Shown here: positions 8,918 to 17,583 of the stretch, piece after piece
Layout of the letters: every line of letters starts with the position of its first letter
Position numbering within the stretch: the stretch's first letter is position 1
Assembly: GCA_016185125.1 (NCBI GenBank)
Contig: JACPOC010000021.1
Location: forward strand, 1-64,000
From: Bacteroidota bacterium
GTDB lineage: Bacteria > Bacteroidota > Bacteroidia > B-17B0 > Aurantibacillaceae
Direction: 5' to 3'
Length of the DNA: 64,000 nt
The notes under the pieces: model-generated
Databases searched by the model: none
Seen by the model: the letters and a program-made list of their open reading frames with translations, nothing else
What the model was told of the DNA's origin: nothing
Translations under genes and position numbers: made by a program

Positions 8918-9751
8918 TTATACGTCTTCGCTTAGTTCTTCAGGTTCCTGAACACTGATTGTTCTATCATTATCACTTATTTTGGTTAAACCATTTCGTT
9001 GTAAGATCTCTCTGGCTAAATTCAGATAGCTTGTACTTCCTTTACCAATGGCATCGTGCATAATAATCGTTTTTCCGAAACTCGGCGCCTCCGCTAACTT
9101 GGTGTTGCGCTGAATTAAGGTATCAAATACCATATCCTGAAAATGCGTTTTTACTTCTTCAACCACCTGATTTGCCAAGCGCAAACGGGCATCATACATG
9201 GTTAGCAGAACTCCTTCAATATCAAGATTAGTATTTAAATGCGTTTGAACTATTTTAATGGTTTGCAATAATTTACCCATTCCCTCTAAAGCAAAGTATT
9301 CGCATTGCACTGGAATAATCACGCTATCGGCGGCGCACAACGAGTTGATTACGGTTAATCCTAAAGAAGGACAGCAATCAATAATAATAAAATCGTACTT
9401 ATCTTTAATTTTATCAATGGCTTTTTTCATCATGTACTCACGGTTGGTGAGGTTAACCAATTCCAGTTCAACCCCTACCAGATCGGCATTGGTTGGAACT
9501 AAAAATAAGTTAGGTGTTTCCGTTTTAAGAATTACATCTTTAGGATGAACGCTATCAATGATGCATTCATACAATCCTGCTTTAACGTTTGAAGGATCTA
9601 TGCCCACTCCCGAAGTAGCGTTTGACTGCGGATCGGCGTCGATCAATAATGTTTTATATTCAAGTACAGCCAGGCTTGCTGCCAGATTAATGGCGGTAGT
9701 TGTTTTTCCTACTCCTCCTTTTTGGTTTGCGATTGCAATAATTTTCCCCAT
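8918..9751 (-). CDS. parA: Chromosome partitioning ATPase ParA (Soj)
   Basis: This is a 277-residue deviant Walker A ATPase. It starts with IAIANQKGGVGKTTTAINLAASLA (the KGGVGKTT loop with signature lysine), then LLIDADPQSNAT, and DFIIIDCCPSLGLTVINSL as Walker B. The lack of an N-terminal helix-turn-helix extension marks it as the chromosomal Soj-type rather than a plasmid P1-type ParA. It binds DNA non-specifically in the ATP state and is stimulated by ParB. It is probably first in an operon with parB. Confidence 0.95.
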   Translation of the reverse strand: MGKIIAIANQKGGVGKTTTAINLAASLAVLEYKTLLIDADPQSNATSGVGIDPSNVKAGLYECIIDSVHPKDVILKTETPNLFLVPTNADLVGVELELVNLTNREYMMKKAIDKIKDKYDFIIIDCCPSLGLTVINSLCAADSVIIPVQCEYFALEGMGKLLQTIKIVQTHLNTNLDIEGVLLTMYDARLRLANQVVEEVKTHFQDMVFDTLIQRNTKLAEAPSFGKTIIMHDAIGKGSTSYLNLAREILQRNGLTKISDNDRTISVQEPEELSEDV

Positions 9752-9811
9752 GTTCTTTTTTTTTAATTGTTCTTGTTGGTGAATAGATTCACAAAATTGA
9801 ACTTCCTTATC

Positions 9812-10495
9812 TTATTTTTTTTTTATGGTTTCACCAATTGTCATCAGCGTTAGTTTAACATCGGCGCGGTCAAATTTAGCAGCGGCTTCTTCCTTATCAA
9901 TTTTTATATATGGAAATGTATCGTAATGCATTCCGATAATATCATTGCAGTTAATGAAATCACAAGCGATAATTGCATTATCAATTCCCATTGTAAAATT
10001 ATCCCCGATAGGCAGGAAAGCGAAATCAATTTGCCTGTAGTCTCCTATTAATTTCATATCGTAGGTAAGTGAAGTGTCTCCTGCATAATAAAAATTTCCC
10101 TCACTGCTTTCAATTACAAAACCCATTGGATTTCCGCCGTAACTACCATCGGGTAAACTGCCACTGTGCATTGCCGTTACGCTTTTTACATTGCCAAAGT
10201 CCATTTTAATTTTCCCGCCTATATTCACAGGATGAATGTTTTCAATACCTTTTTTAGCAAGCCATAAATGTACTTCCCACGAACAAATTACTTTAGCTTT
10301 TGTACGCTGGGCAATACTTACGGCATCGGCAATATGATCTTCGTGCCCATGGGAAATTAAAATATAATCAGCCTTCACCGCATTAACATCAATATTTTTT
10401 GCAAGTTCATTAGGAGTGATAAATGGATCGAACAGCAAATGCTTTCCGTTTATTTCAACGCCGAAGCAAGAATGTCCGTAGTAGGTAATGTTCAT
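9812..10495 (-). CDS. UPF0173-type metal-dependent hydrolase (metallo-beta-lactamase fold)
   Basis: The 227-residue protein carries the metallo-beta-lactamase fold signature SHGHEDH at the end of a beta strand (ILISHGHEDHIADAV), preceded by HLLFDPFITPNELAK. Further downstream are AMHSGS, the YYAGDTSLTYDM strand with its metal-binding aspartate, and GMHYDTFP. This order matches the UPF0173/YtkL group, whose physiological substrate is unknown. Its stop is 60 bases upstream of parA on the same strand, so it may share transcription with the par genes. It diverges from the FMN reductase gene. Confidence 0.88.
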   Translation of the reverse strand: MNITYYGHSCFGVEINGKHLLFDPFITPNELAKNIDVNAVKADYILISHGHEDHIADAVSIAQRTKAKVICSWEVHLWLAKKGIENIHPVNIGGKIKMDFGNVKSVTAMHSGSLPDGSYGGNPMGFVIESSEGNFYYAGDTSLTYDMKLIGDYRQIDFAFLPIGDNFTMGIDNAIIACDFINCNDIIGMHYDTFPYIKIDKEEAAAKFDRADVKLTLMTIGETIKKK

Positions 10496-10611
10496 AAATA
10501 AGATACAAAAATTAAAAATTCACTTTTGTAAAATTAATCTAATTACGGACTTTGTAAGCCCTTAGTTTTTAACAAATACTATAAGAATTAAGGATTTGTG
10601 TTAATAATTTT

Positions 10612-11145
10612 ATGGAAAAGATAGTTATTATAAGTTGTACCAACAGGCTCGGCAGCAATACCTTGAAGGTAAGTAAATTATACCAATCGATTTTAAATTC
10701 TAATAATAAGGAAGCGATAATTCTGGATTTGGCAAAAGTTCCTGAAAATATTTCTTTTGGAGAACTTCACGGGCGAAGAAGTGAAGAGTTTGGTAAATTA
10801 ATTACGGATTATATTGGTTCTCATTCTATTTTTATCTTTGTAGTGCCGGAATATAATGGCGGATTTCCTGGAATTTTAAAAGTTTTTATTGACAGTATAC
10901 ACCCCGCGGATTGGGCTGATAAATACGCTTGTTTAGTGGGTGTTTCCAATGGCAGAGCCGGTAATTTAAGAGGGCTGGAACACTTGACCGGTATTTTGAA
11001 TTATTTGAAAATGCATATTTACCATAATAAATTGCCAATTTCAAGTATCGACCAACAGTGGGACACTAATGAAAATTTTAATACTAAAGAACAATTGGAT
11101 GCTTGCCAAAAGCAATTGGAGGGTTTTTTGAAATTTATTGATTAG
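10612..11145 (+). CDS. NAD(P)H-dependent FMN reductase-like flavodoxin-fold protein
   Basis: The 177-residue flavodoxin-fold protein has the phosphate-binding start IVIISCTNRLGSNTLKVS and the FMN-ring motif VVPEYNGGFPGILKVFIDSI, both hallmarks of the SsuE/ArsH-like NADPH-dependent FMN reductase family. It should reduce FMN or quinone-like substrates; the partner is not evident. It is a single plus-strand gene between two minus-strand units. Its last 11 bases overlap the end of the convergent gene at 11135. Confidence 0.85.
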   Translation: MEKIVIISCTNRLGSNTLKVSKLYQSILNSNNKEAIILDLAKVPENISFGELHGRRSEEFGKLITDYIGSHSIFIFVVPEYNGGFPGILKVFIDSIHPADWADKYACLVGVSNGRAGNLRGLEHLTGILNYLKMHIYHNKLPISSIDQQWDTNENFNTKEQLDACQKQLEGFLKFID

Positions 11146-11596
11146 CGGGTAAATATTTTTGGAGCCAAGTGTTCTTTAATGGTTGCGCCCAATTTTGAAG
11201 TTCTTCTTGATTTGCAATTGCTGTATTGTATATAATTGTGTTTGCTGTTATTTCACCTGTGTGCAAAAGCTCTTTTATTTTTGATGAATGAATAACATTA
11301 ACTCTTCCTTCTGTTTCGTAAGCAATTAACAGGCGGTTCATTAATTCCAGTTCAAATTCAGATTCAAGTTGTTTAATAAAGCGAGTGAGTTTATCAATAC
11401 TGCAACCGCTTGCTGCCGTTTGGTTTTCGTTAACGGTAACCACAATAATTTTATTTTTAAAAAGTTCAAAGTTTGCACTGAGTTTGCTTTCGTGAGCAGT
11501 CCATGTTTTCGTAAACTGATCTCCTTTTTGCTGGAGGCCTGTTAATTGTTCGTTGGAAAGATCCTTATTAATAAGATAAGCCCAGGCTCTGTTCAT
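11135..11596 (-). CDS. Conserved Bacteroidota protein of unknown function
   Basis: The 153-residue soluble protein opens MNRAWAYLINKDLSNEQ. A central ASGCSID motif is followed by a helical region (LTRFIKQLESEFELELMNRL). It resembles a family widespread in Bacteroidota that is often auto-annotated as 'ABC transporter ATPase', although it has no Walker motifs. That label is therefore not supported. It starts one base after purB ends and is very likely co-transcribed with it. It overlaps the convergent FMN reductase gene by 11 bases. Confidence 0.75.
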   Translation of the reverse strand: MNRAWAYLINKDLSNEQLTGLQQKGDQFTKTWTAHESKLSANFELFKNKIIVVTVNENQTAASGCSIDKLTRFIKQLESEFELELMNRLLIAYETEGRVNVIHSSKIKELLHTGEITANTIIYNTAIANQEELQNWAQPLKNTWLQKYLPANQ

Positions 11597-11597
11597 T

Positions 11598-12953
11598 TTA
11601 AAATTTTGGATTAATACCGGTGTAAGTTTGAGGACTTATTTTTTTTAATTCTTCTTTTATTTTTTCAGATACATTTAAACTGTCAATAAATTTACTCATA
11701 GTTATTTGAGTGATCTGAGCATTGGTGCGTGTAAGATCTTTTAGTGCTTCATAAGGTTTTGGATAAGCTTCTCTTCGTAAAACGGTTTGAATAGCTTCAG
11801 CAACAACAGCCCAATTATTTTCGAGATCTTTTTCTAAGGCTGAGTTATTTAGAATAAGTTTGCTTAATCCTTTTGTAATACTGGTATATGAAATTAGCGC
11901 GTGAGCAAGAGGAACGCCAAGATTTCTCAAAACTGTACTATCTGTAAGGTCTCTTTGTAAGCGGGATACAGGTAATTTTGCAGATAAATGCTCAAGGATG
12001 GCATTTGCGATTCCTAAATTTCCTTCAGCGTTTTCAAAGTCTATAGGATTTACTTTGTGAGGCATTGCAGAAGAACCTATTTCACCTTCTTTCAGTTTTT
12101 GTTTAAAATAATCCATGCTTACATAGGTCCATATATCGCGGCACAGATCAATAAAAATAGTGTTAATGCGCTTTAAGGCATCGCAATAAGCAGCCAAGTT
12201 ATCGTAATGGTCAATTTGTGTTGTAAACTGTGAGCGGTGTAAACCCAAAGTTTTATTTACAAAATTATTCCCAAATTCAATCCAGTTAGTTTGAGGATAG
12301 GCAATTTGATGCGCGTTAAAATTGCCTGTAGCGCCACCAAATTTGGCAGAAAAATGAATTTGGTTAAGGGCATTTAATTGAATGGTTAAACGTTCAACAA
12401 ACACGTAAATTTCTTTTCCTAATAGTGTTGGAGAAGCAGGCTGGCCATGTGTTTTAGCCAACATAGGAATGTTTTTCCATTCAACAGAAAGTGCTGTAAG
12501 CTGCTCAATAAGTTTTTTTATGGAAGGAACAATAATATTATTGGTTGCCTCCTTTAAAGATAATGGAATGCTTGTGTTATTGATGTCCTGTGAAGTAAGA
12601 CCGAAGTGTGCAAATTCAAGAAATGCTTCAAGCCCTACGTCAGAAAGTTTTTCTTTTACAAAATATTCAACTGCTTTAACATCGTGATTGGTTATTTTTT
12701 CTGTTTCTTTAATTTGTTGGGCATTGGAGGTAGAAAATTCTTTGTAAAAGGATCGCAACTTGTTTTTTTGAATTTCGCTTATAGGCGGCAATTGCGGAAG
12801 GCCTGCTTGTGATAGCGCGATAAAATATTCTATTTCCACCAATAGGCGGTAACGAATAAGTCCGAATTCTGAAAAATAAATATCCAAAGGTTCAGTAGTT
12901 CTTCTATAACGCCCGTCAATTGGCGATATGGCTGTTAAAGCGTTTAATTCCAT
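11598..12953 (-). CDS. purB: Adenylosuccinate lyase
   Basis: PurB splits SAICAR and adenylosuccinate, releasing fumarate, in purine synthesis. The 451-residue protein starts with the typical LTAISPIDGRYRR. It carries the conserved NHDVKAVEYFVK and THGQPASPT segments and the fumarase-superfamily signature SSAMPHKVNPIDFENAEGN with the catalytic serine loop. Length and motifs match the E. coli-type PurB. The start ATG at 12953 is supported by a TACCTTTG -7 box 15 bases upstream. Confidence 0.96.
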   Translation of the reverse strand: MELNALTAISPIDGRYRRTTEPLDIYFSEFGLIRYRLLVEIEYFIALSQAGLPQLPPISEIQKNKLRSFYKEFSTSNAQQIKETEKITNHDVKAVEYFVKEKLSDVGLEAFLEFAHFGLTSQDINNTSIPLSLKEATNNIIVPSIKKLIEQLTALSVEWKNIPMLAKTHGQPASPTLLGKEIYVFVERLTIQLNALNQIHFSAKFGGATGNFNAHQIAYPQTNWIEFGNNFVNKTLGLHRSQFTTQIDHYDNLAAYCDALKRINTIFIDLCRDIWTYVSMDYFKQKLKEGEIGSSAMPHKVNPIDFENAEGNLGIANAILEHLSAKLPVSRLQRDLTDSTVLRNLGVPLAHALISYTSITKGLSKLILNNSALEKDLENNWAVVAEAIQTVLRREAYPKPYEALKDLTRTNAQITQITMSKFIDSLNVSEKIKEELKKISPQTYTGINPKF

Positions 12954-12967
12954 AAAAATGTAAATAA

Positions 12968-12975
12968 CAAAGGTA
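12968..12975 (-). promoter_or_regulatory. Bacteroidota -7 promoter box for purB
   Basis: TACCTTTG on the minus strand matches the Bacteroidota -7 consensus TAnnTTTG exactly and lies about 15 bases before the purB ATG. I cannot identify a clear -33 TTG, so this is a sequence-pattern call only. Confidence 0.5.
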
Positions 12976-13077
12976 CGATTAAAACAGCTCGTTTAAAACA
13001 GAGTTTCGTTTTGCCTTATCAGGCTTTTGAATTCAAGGCGAGATGCGTTTTAATTTTCAATTTCAGTATGAAATCCG

Positions 13078-13085
13078 TATCTTTG
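13078..13085 (+). promoter_or_regulatory. Bacteroidota -7 promoter box for mtaB
   Basis: TATCTTTG matches TAnnTTTG and ends 4 bases before the mtaB ATG. Transcription from it would give a very short leader or a leaderless mRNA. It lies about 100 bases from the divergent purB box. Confidence 0.5.
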
Positions 13086-13089
13086 TTCT

Positions 13090-14436
13090 ATGTCTTTTCA
13101 AGGTAAAACAGTTGCTTTTCATACTCTTGGCTGCAAACTAAATTTTTCGGAAACCTCTACCATTGGCCGGTTATTTATGGAAAAAGGCTTCGTTAAAAAA
13201 GATTTTTCGCAAGCAGCGGATGTGTATGTGATCAATACTTGTTCTGTTACCGAAAATGCAGACAAAGAATGCAAGAGCATTGTAAAAAATGCCCTTTCCT
13301 TGAATCCCGAGGCCTTTATTGCGGTAATTGGTTGTTATGCTCAGCTGAAGCCTCAGGAAATTTCTTCTATCTACGGAGTGGATGTTGTGTTGGGTGCTAC
13401 CGAAAAATTTAAACTTTTAAATTACATTGATCTCTCGGAAAAAAAGAAGCATGCACAGATTCATAATTGCGAAATAAGTGAAGTTGGAAATTTTGTAGAT
13501 GCTTACAGTGTTGGCGATCGCACTCGGTCTTTTTTAAAAGTGCAGGATGGTTGTGATTATAGCTGTACGTTTTGCACAATTCCTTTGGCAAGAGGTAAAA
13601 GTAGAAGCGATACCATTGAAAACGTGGTTAGCAACGCCGTTAAAATCGCAGAGTCAGGGGTTAAAGAAATTGTGTTAACAGGTGTAAATATTGGCGATTT
13701 TGGTTACGGCAGGGATATAGATGGCGAGGATAAAAAACGAAAAAACGACACATTTTTCGATCTTATAAAAGAGTTAGATGAAGTAGAGGGAATCGAACGA
13801 TTTAGAATTTCCTCCATTGAACCTAATTTATTAAAGGATGAAATAATTGAATTTGTTGCTTCTTCTCAAAAATTTGTTCCGCATTTTCATATTCCCTTAC
13901 AAAGCGGCAGCAACGCTATTCTGAAAAGTATGAAGCGGCGTTATCAGAAGGAATTATATGCCGAGCGTGTAACAACAATAAAAAATTTAATGCCGGACTG
14001 CTGTATTGGCGTGGATGTAATTGTTGGATTTCCCGGAGAAACGGAAGAACATTTTTTAGAAACTTATAATTTTATAAATAATTTAAATATTTCCTATTTG
14101 CATGTGTTCACATATAGTGAACGGGATAATACCGAGGCTATTAATTTACCGAATTCAGTTCCTCTCTCAGAACGCAAAAGAAGGAATAAAATGCTTAGGA
14201 TTTTGTCCGCTAAAAAATTGCGTTCTTTTTACGAAAGCCAAAAGGCAAAGTCGCTTACCGTTATATTTGAAAATGAAAATAAGAATGGTTTTATGTATGG
14301 CTTTACGCAAAATTATGTAAAGGTAAAATATCAATATAACCAACATTTATGCAACAGGCCATTGGATATTATTGTCAGCGATTTTGACGAAGATGGGAAC
14401 ATGAATTGTGCCGTGGTTGAACTCATGCTTGCATAA
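13090..14436 (+). CDS. mtaB: tRNA t6A37 methylthiotransferase MtaB
   Basis: This radical-SAM enzyme converts t6A37 to ms2t6A37 in tRNAs. The 448-residue protein has the N-terminal UPF0004 domain with cluster-binding cysteines at about 15, 51 and 82 (TLGCKLN, NTCSVTENAD, IGCYAQ). The radical-SAM motif CDYSCTFCTIPLARG follows (Cys 155, 159, 162). The HIPLQSGSNAILKSMKRRY and GVDVIVGFPGETEEHF segments and a C-terminal TRAM-like region complete it. TLGCKLN, rather than TLGCxxN variants of MiaB/RimO, together with overall length points to MtaB within the family. It is a single-gene unit. Confidence 0.9.
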   Translation: MSFQGKTVAFHTLGCKLNFSETSTIGRLFMEKGFVKKDFSQAADVYVINTCSVTENADKECKSIVKNALSLNPEAFIAVIGCYAQLKPQEISSIYGVDVVLGATEKFKLLNYIDLSEKKKHAQIHNCEISEVGNFVDAYSVGDRTRSFLKVQDGCDYSCTFCTIPLARGKSRSDTIENVVSNAVKIAESGVKEIVLTGVNIGDFGYGRDIDGEDKKRKNDTFFDLIKELDEVEGIERFRISSIEPNLLKDEIIEFVASSQKFVPHFHIPLQSGSNAILKSMKRRYQKELYAERVTTIKNLMPDCCIGVDVIVGFPGETEEHFLETYNFINNLNISYLHVFTYSERDNTEAINLPNSVPLSERKRRNKMLRILSAKKLRSFYESQKAKSLTVIFENENKNGFMYGFTQNYVKVKYQYNQHLCNRPLDIIVSDFDEDGNMNCAVVELMLA

Positions 14437-14460
14437 AAAAGCCCGAATTTCTGCAGGCTT
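14435..14460 (-). terminator. Rho-independent terminator of the subtilase gene
   Basis: A 7-bp stem (AAGCCTG / CGGGCTT on the minus strand, one G-T pair, 8-base loop) is followed by a short T run. It lies just past the subtilase stop and abuts the end of convergent mtaB. Confidence 0.6.
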
Positions 14461-14481
14461 ATTACAAAATATAGTAGCAGA

Positions 14482-16098
14482 TTAGTTTTTAGTTTTTTTA
14501 TACTTATCAGCAATTTTAAGTGCCTCGTATAAATTTACCATTCCTCCGTTTTTACCTAGGGTTTCAAATTTAACCAGTTCATCTTTAGTGCCCGGTTTAA
14601 TTACCTTTTTTTCTTTGTAAGTTTTTAAACTGCTTTTAATAAGAATGGTTTTAATTTGCTGAGGGGTTAAATTTGGGTAGTAAGATTTTAATACCGCTGC
14701 AACGCCGCAAGCAACGGGAGTAGCCATACTGGTGCCGCTTGCATCTTTATATTCATTTTTTGGTGTGGTAGAATAGATATCTACACCGGGCGAAAAAATA
14801 TCAACTGTTTTTTTACCATAGTTAGAAAACTTTGCAACGATTTTTTCATCCGCTTTCCAGCTTAGTGCTCCAACATCTATAAAATTTGACGCTTCTTTTC
14901 CGTTCTCAAATTTTTTGCAGGGATAGTGTATCTCCACATCAATATCCACATGATCATTTCCGGCCGCATGCATTAATAAAACCCCTTTGCTCTCGGCATA
15001 TTTTACAGCATCATCTACTGCTTTTTTATCCCAGCTGAATTTTTTTCCAAAACTCATGTTCAAAATGGTTGCGCCATTATCAACCGCATATCTTATTGCG
15101 TTGGCAACATCTTTATCACGCTCATCGCCGTTAGGCACGCACCTTACTGCCATTATTTTTACATCGGCAGCTACGCCGTCCATGCCAATTCCGTTATTAC
15201 GAGTAGCTCCAATAATGCCTGCCACGTGTGTTCCATGAAAACTATTGGGACCGTTGCAATCCGGATTACCGTAATTTCTGTCATTAGGATTATTGTAATC
15301 ATCACCAATAATGCTTCGCGGGTCAAAGTCTAGATTAGTACCACATTCTACATAAGGTTTTAGCTGATCCACTCCTTCTTTTAATCCCGCATTTATTTCA
15401 TCAAGATTAGAACCTTGGCCACCTTTCATCATCGAAAGGCCAATCATTTTCATCTGCTTATCAGTTTTATCAGTTGCATCAAAAGCTTCTAAAACTGCAA
15501 CATCTACTTTCTCCGCTTTGCTCTGTTCTTTTACTTTTGTGTTTAAAGCGCTAATGCCTTCGTAAATAAACTTTACCTGATTATAACTTCCTTCAAATTT
15601 ATCTTTGGTTTGCGTCCAGTCTTCTTTTGCTTCCAGATATAGTTTAAGTTCTTTTTTTTCTTCTTTGGTTGAAAAATCAGCTTCTGTTTTTCCTTCGTAT
15701 TTTGGCTTTAATTTTCTTACCAAGCGGGTTGATTCCAGATTTTCGCATTCCACGTTACGACCATCTTTATTTCCTAAAAAATTCCACCCATGAATATCAT
15801 CTATGTACCCGTTTTTATCATCGTCAATACCGTTACCCGCAATTTCGCCGGGGTTAGTCCACATCACATCCTTTAAATCTTCATGATTATAATCCACGCC
15901 ACTGTCTAAAACGCCTACAATAACAGTAGTTGATTTTTTATCTTTCAGTAATTCCTTATAGGCTCTTTCTGCACTCACGCCGTTTACTTTATCGATGGTA
16001 GGATCAAGGTTAAACCAATTATCCGGACGTTTTTCTGTTGTTTGAGCATTAAAATAAGATGCGCAAAGAACGGCTGCTAAAACAATAATTTTTTTCAT
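14482..16098 (-). CDS. Secreted S8 (subtilisin-like) serine protease
   Basis: The 538-residue protease starts with a signal peptide (MKKIIVLAAVLCASYFNAQ). The catalytic triad is visible: Asp about 65 in GVLDSGVDYNHEDL, His about 288 in FHGTHVAGIIGA, and Ser about 451 in GTSMATPVACG, with ILNMSFG and HAAGND between them. A charged, helical insertion of roughly 150 residues separates the Asp and His motifs (rich in KEEKKEL and similar), longer than in subtilisin itself but common in Bacteroidota S8 enzymes. It lacks a recognisable T9SS sorting domain, so it is probably periplasmic or exported by another route. A TATATTTG box lies 28 bases upstream. Confidence 0.92.
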   Translation of the reverse strand: MKKIIVLAAVLCASYFNAQTTEKRPDNWFNLDPTIDKVNGVSAERAYKELLKDKKSTTVIVGVLDSGVDYNHEDLKDVMWTNPGEIAGNGIDDDKNGYIDDIHGWNFLGNKDGRNVECENLESTRLVRKLKPKYEGKTEADFSTKEEKKELKLYLEAKEDWTQTKDKFEGSYNQVKFIYEGISALNTKVKEQSKAEKVDVAVLEAFDATDKTDKQMKMIGLSMMKGGQGSNLDEINAGLKEGVDQLKPYVECGTNLDFDPRSIIGDDYNNPNDRNYGNPDCNGPNSFHGTHVAGIIGATRNNGIGMDGVAADVKIMAVRCVPNGDERDKDVANAIRYAVDNGATILNMSFGKKFSWDKKAVDDAVKYAESKGVLLMHAAGNDHVDIDVEIHYPCKKFENGKEASNFIDVGALSWKADEKIVAKFSNYGKKTVDIFSPGVDIYSTTPKNEYKDASGTSMATPVACGVAAVLKSYYPNLTPQQIKTILIKSSLKTYKEKKVIKPGTKDELVKFETLGKNGGMVNLYEALKIADKYKKTKN

Positions 16099-16125
16099 GT
16101 TAAATAAAGATTAATTTAAAGTAAA

Positions 16126-16133
16126 CAAATATA
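16126..16133 (-). promoter_or_regulatory. Bacteroidota -7 promoter box for the subtilase
   Basis: TATATTTG on the minus strand fits TAnnTTTG exactly and lies 27 bases before the subtilase ATG. No convincing -33 element is visible at the expected spacing. Confidence 0.5.
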
Positions 16134-16206
16134 TTTTAGGCAGACAATTTTTTTTAAAACATTAACATTAGTTCTTCTCAAATAACGGATTGAGGAAATT
16201 ATGACC

Positions 16207-17577
16207 CTAACTCATTTTGGCTACTGCCTCTATAATATCGTGTTTGGTAATAATGTGCATATTGCCGCCCAGATCTCTTAAAAGAACAGCATTGTTGTCT
16301 TTATTGATGAGCTTGCTTACTTCTTCAATTGGAGCTTGTTCGCCAACAATTGGGAAAGGTTTTTGCATAAAGGATTTTACCGGCTGATGTTTGATATCGT
16401 TATTATCCAGTAATTTATTAAAGATGTAATTATCATTAATAGAACCAACGAATTCTTTGTTTTCAGTAACAGGAATTTGCGAAATATTATATTTACTTAA
16501 AATGGTCAAAGCTTCGCCGATGGTTGAATTAACATCCAAAGTCATTAGCTTTTGGTTTTTATGATTAGCGATCAGATCAATGGCTTTAGGTTTTGTAACC
16601 TCCAGAAAATTACGGTCGCGCATCCAGTCATCGTTAAACATTTTACCCATATAACGCGTGCCATGATCGTGAAAAATAACAACCACCACGTCACCTTTTT
16701 TAAATTTATCTTTCATCTGCAACAGTCCGGCCATTGCCGATCCGGCGCTATTCCCTACAAATATTCCTTCCTCTTTTGGTATGCGTCGCGTCATCACAGC
16801 GGCATCTTTATCTGTAACTTTTTCAAAATGGTCGATGATCTTAAAATCCACGTTCGCAGGTAAAAAATCCTCGCCAATTCCTTCTGTGATGTAAGGGTAA
16901 ATTTCGTTTTTATCAAAGATTCCTGTTTCCTTATATTTCTTAAAAACCGAACCATAAGTATCAATACCTAAGATCTGAATATCTTTATTCTTTTCTTTTA
17001 AAAATTTACCGGTACCGCAAATGGTTCCGCCGGTTCCCACACCAACTACCAAATGCGTGATCTTACCATCTGTTTGATCCCAGATTTCAGGGCCGGTTTG
17101 TTCGTAATGCGCTGTAGTATTGCTTAAATTATCATATTGGTTAGGCTTCCATGCGTTTGGAATTTCATTTACTAAACGAGAGGAAACTGAATAATAAGAG
17201 CGTGGATCTTCAGGATCAACATCGGTAGGACAAACAATAACTTCGGCCCCAAAAGCACGTAGCGCATCCACTTTTTCTTTGCTTTGTTTATCGGTAGTAG
17301 TAAAAATACATTTGTAGCCTTTTATAACGGCACCTATTGCAAGACCCATTCCTGTATTACCGCTGGTACCTTCTATAATTGTTCCGCCCGGCTTAAGGCG
17401 ACCGTCTTTCTCGGCATCTTCAATCATTTTAATGGCCATACGGTCTTTAATAGAATTGCCGGGATTAAACGTTTCTACTTTTGCGTAAACATCGCAAGGC
17501 AAATCTTTTACAATTTTATTTAATTTTACAAGCGGGGTATTTCCTATTGTTTCAAGGATGGTTTTGCAGATTTTCAT
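16207..17577 (-). CDS. PLP-dependent cystathionine beta-synthase/cysteine synthase with CBS domain pair
   Basis: The 456-residue enzyme has an N-terminal fold-type II PLP domain. The Schiff-base lysine (about 44) is in NPGNSIKDRMA, the phosphate-binding loop in GTSGNTGMGLA, and a further glycine loop in GVGTGGTICGT. Residues from about 335 onward form two CBS motifs, the second ending HIITKHDIIEAVAKMS. This matches bacterial cystathionine beta-synthase-like enzymes, which condense serine or O-acetylserine with homocysteine or sulfide. The heme-binding N-terminal extension of animal CBS is absent. Cysteine synthase activity is the alternative. It starts 6 bases after the asparaginase ends, so the two genes are probably one operon. 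Confidence 0.88.
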   Translation of the reverse strand: MKICKTILETIGNTPLVKLNKIVKDLPCDVYAKVETFNPGNSIKDRMAIKMIEDAEKDGRLKPGGTIIEGTSGNTGMGLAIGAVIKGYKCIFTTTDKQSKEKVDALRAFGAEVIVCPTDVDPEDPRSYYSVSSRLVNEIPNAWKPNQYDNLSNTTAHYEQTGPEIWDQTDGKITHLVVGVGTGGTICGTGKFLKEKNKDIQILGIDTYGSVFKKYKETGIFDKNEIYPYITEGIGEDFLPANVDFKIIDHFEKVTDKDAAVMTRRIPKEEGIFVGNSAGSAMAGLLQMKDKFKKGDVVVVIFHDHGTRYMGKMFNDDWMRDRNFLEVTKPKAIDLIANHKNQKLMTLDVNSTIGEALTILSKYNISQIPVTENKEFVGSINDNYIFNKLLDNNDIKHQPVKSFMQKPFPIVGEQAPIEEVSKLINKDNNAVLLRDLGGNMHIITKHDIIEAVAKMS

Positions 17578-17583
17578 TTTATT

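Noticed and set aside
7944-9751. parS centromere site near parAB
   Set aside because: I looked for a 16-base GTTTCAC-type palindrome and did not see one in or beside the genes.
11135-11596. ABC transporter ATPase
   Set aside because: The family is sometimes labelled so, but there is no Walker A, Walker B or signature motif in the sequence.
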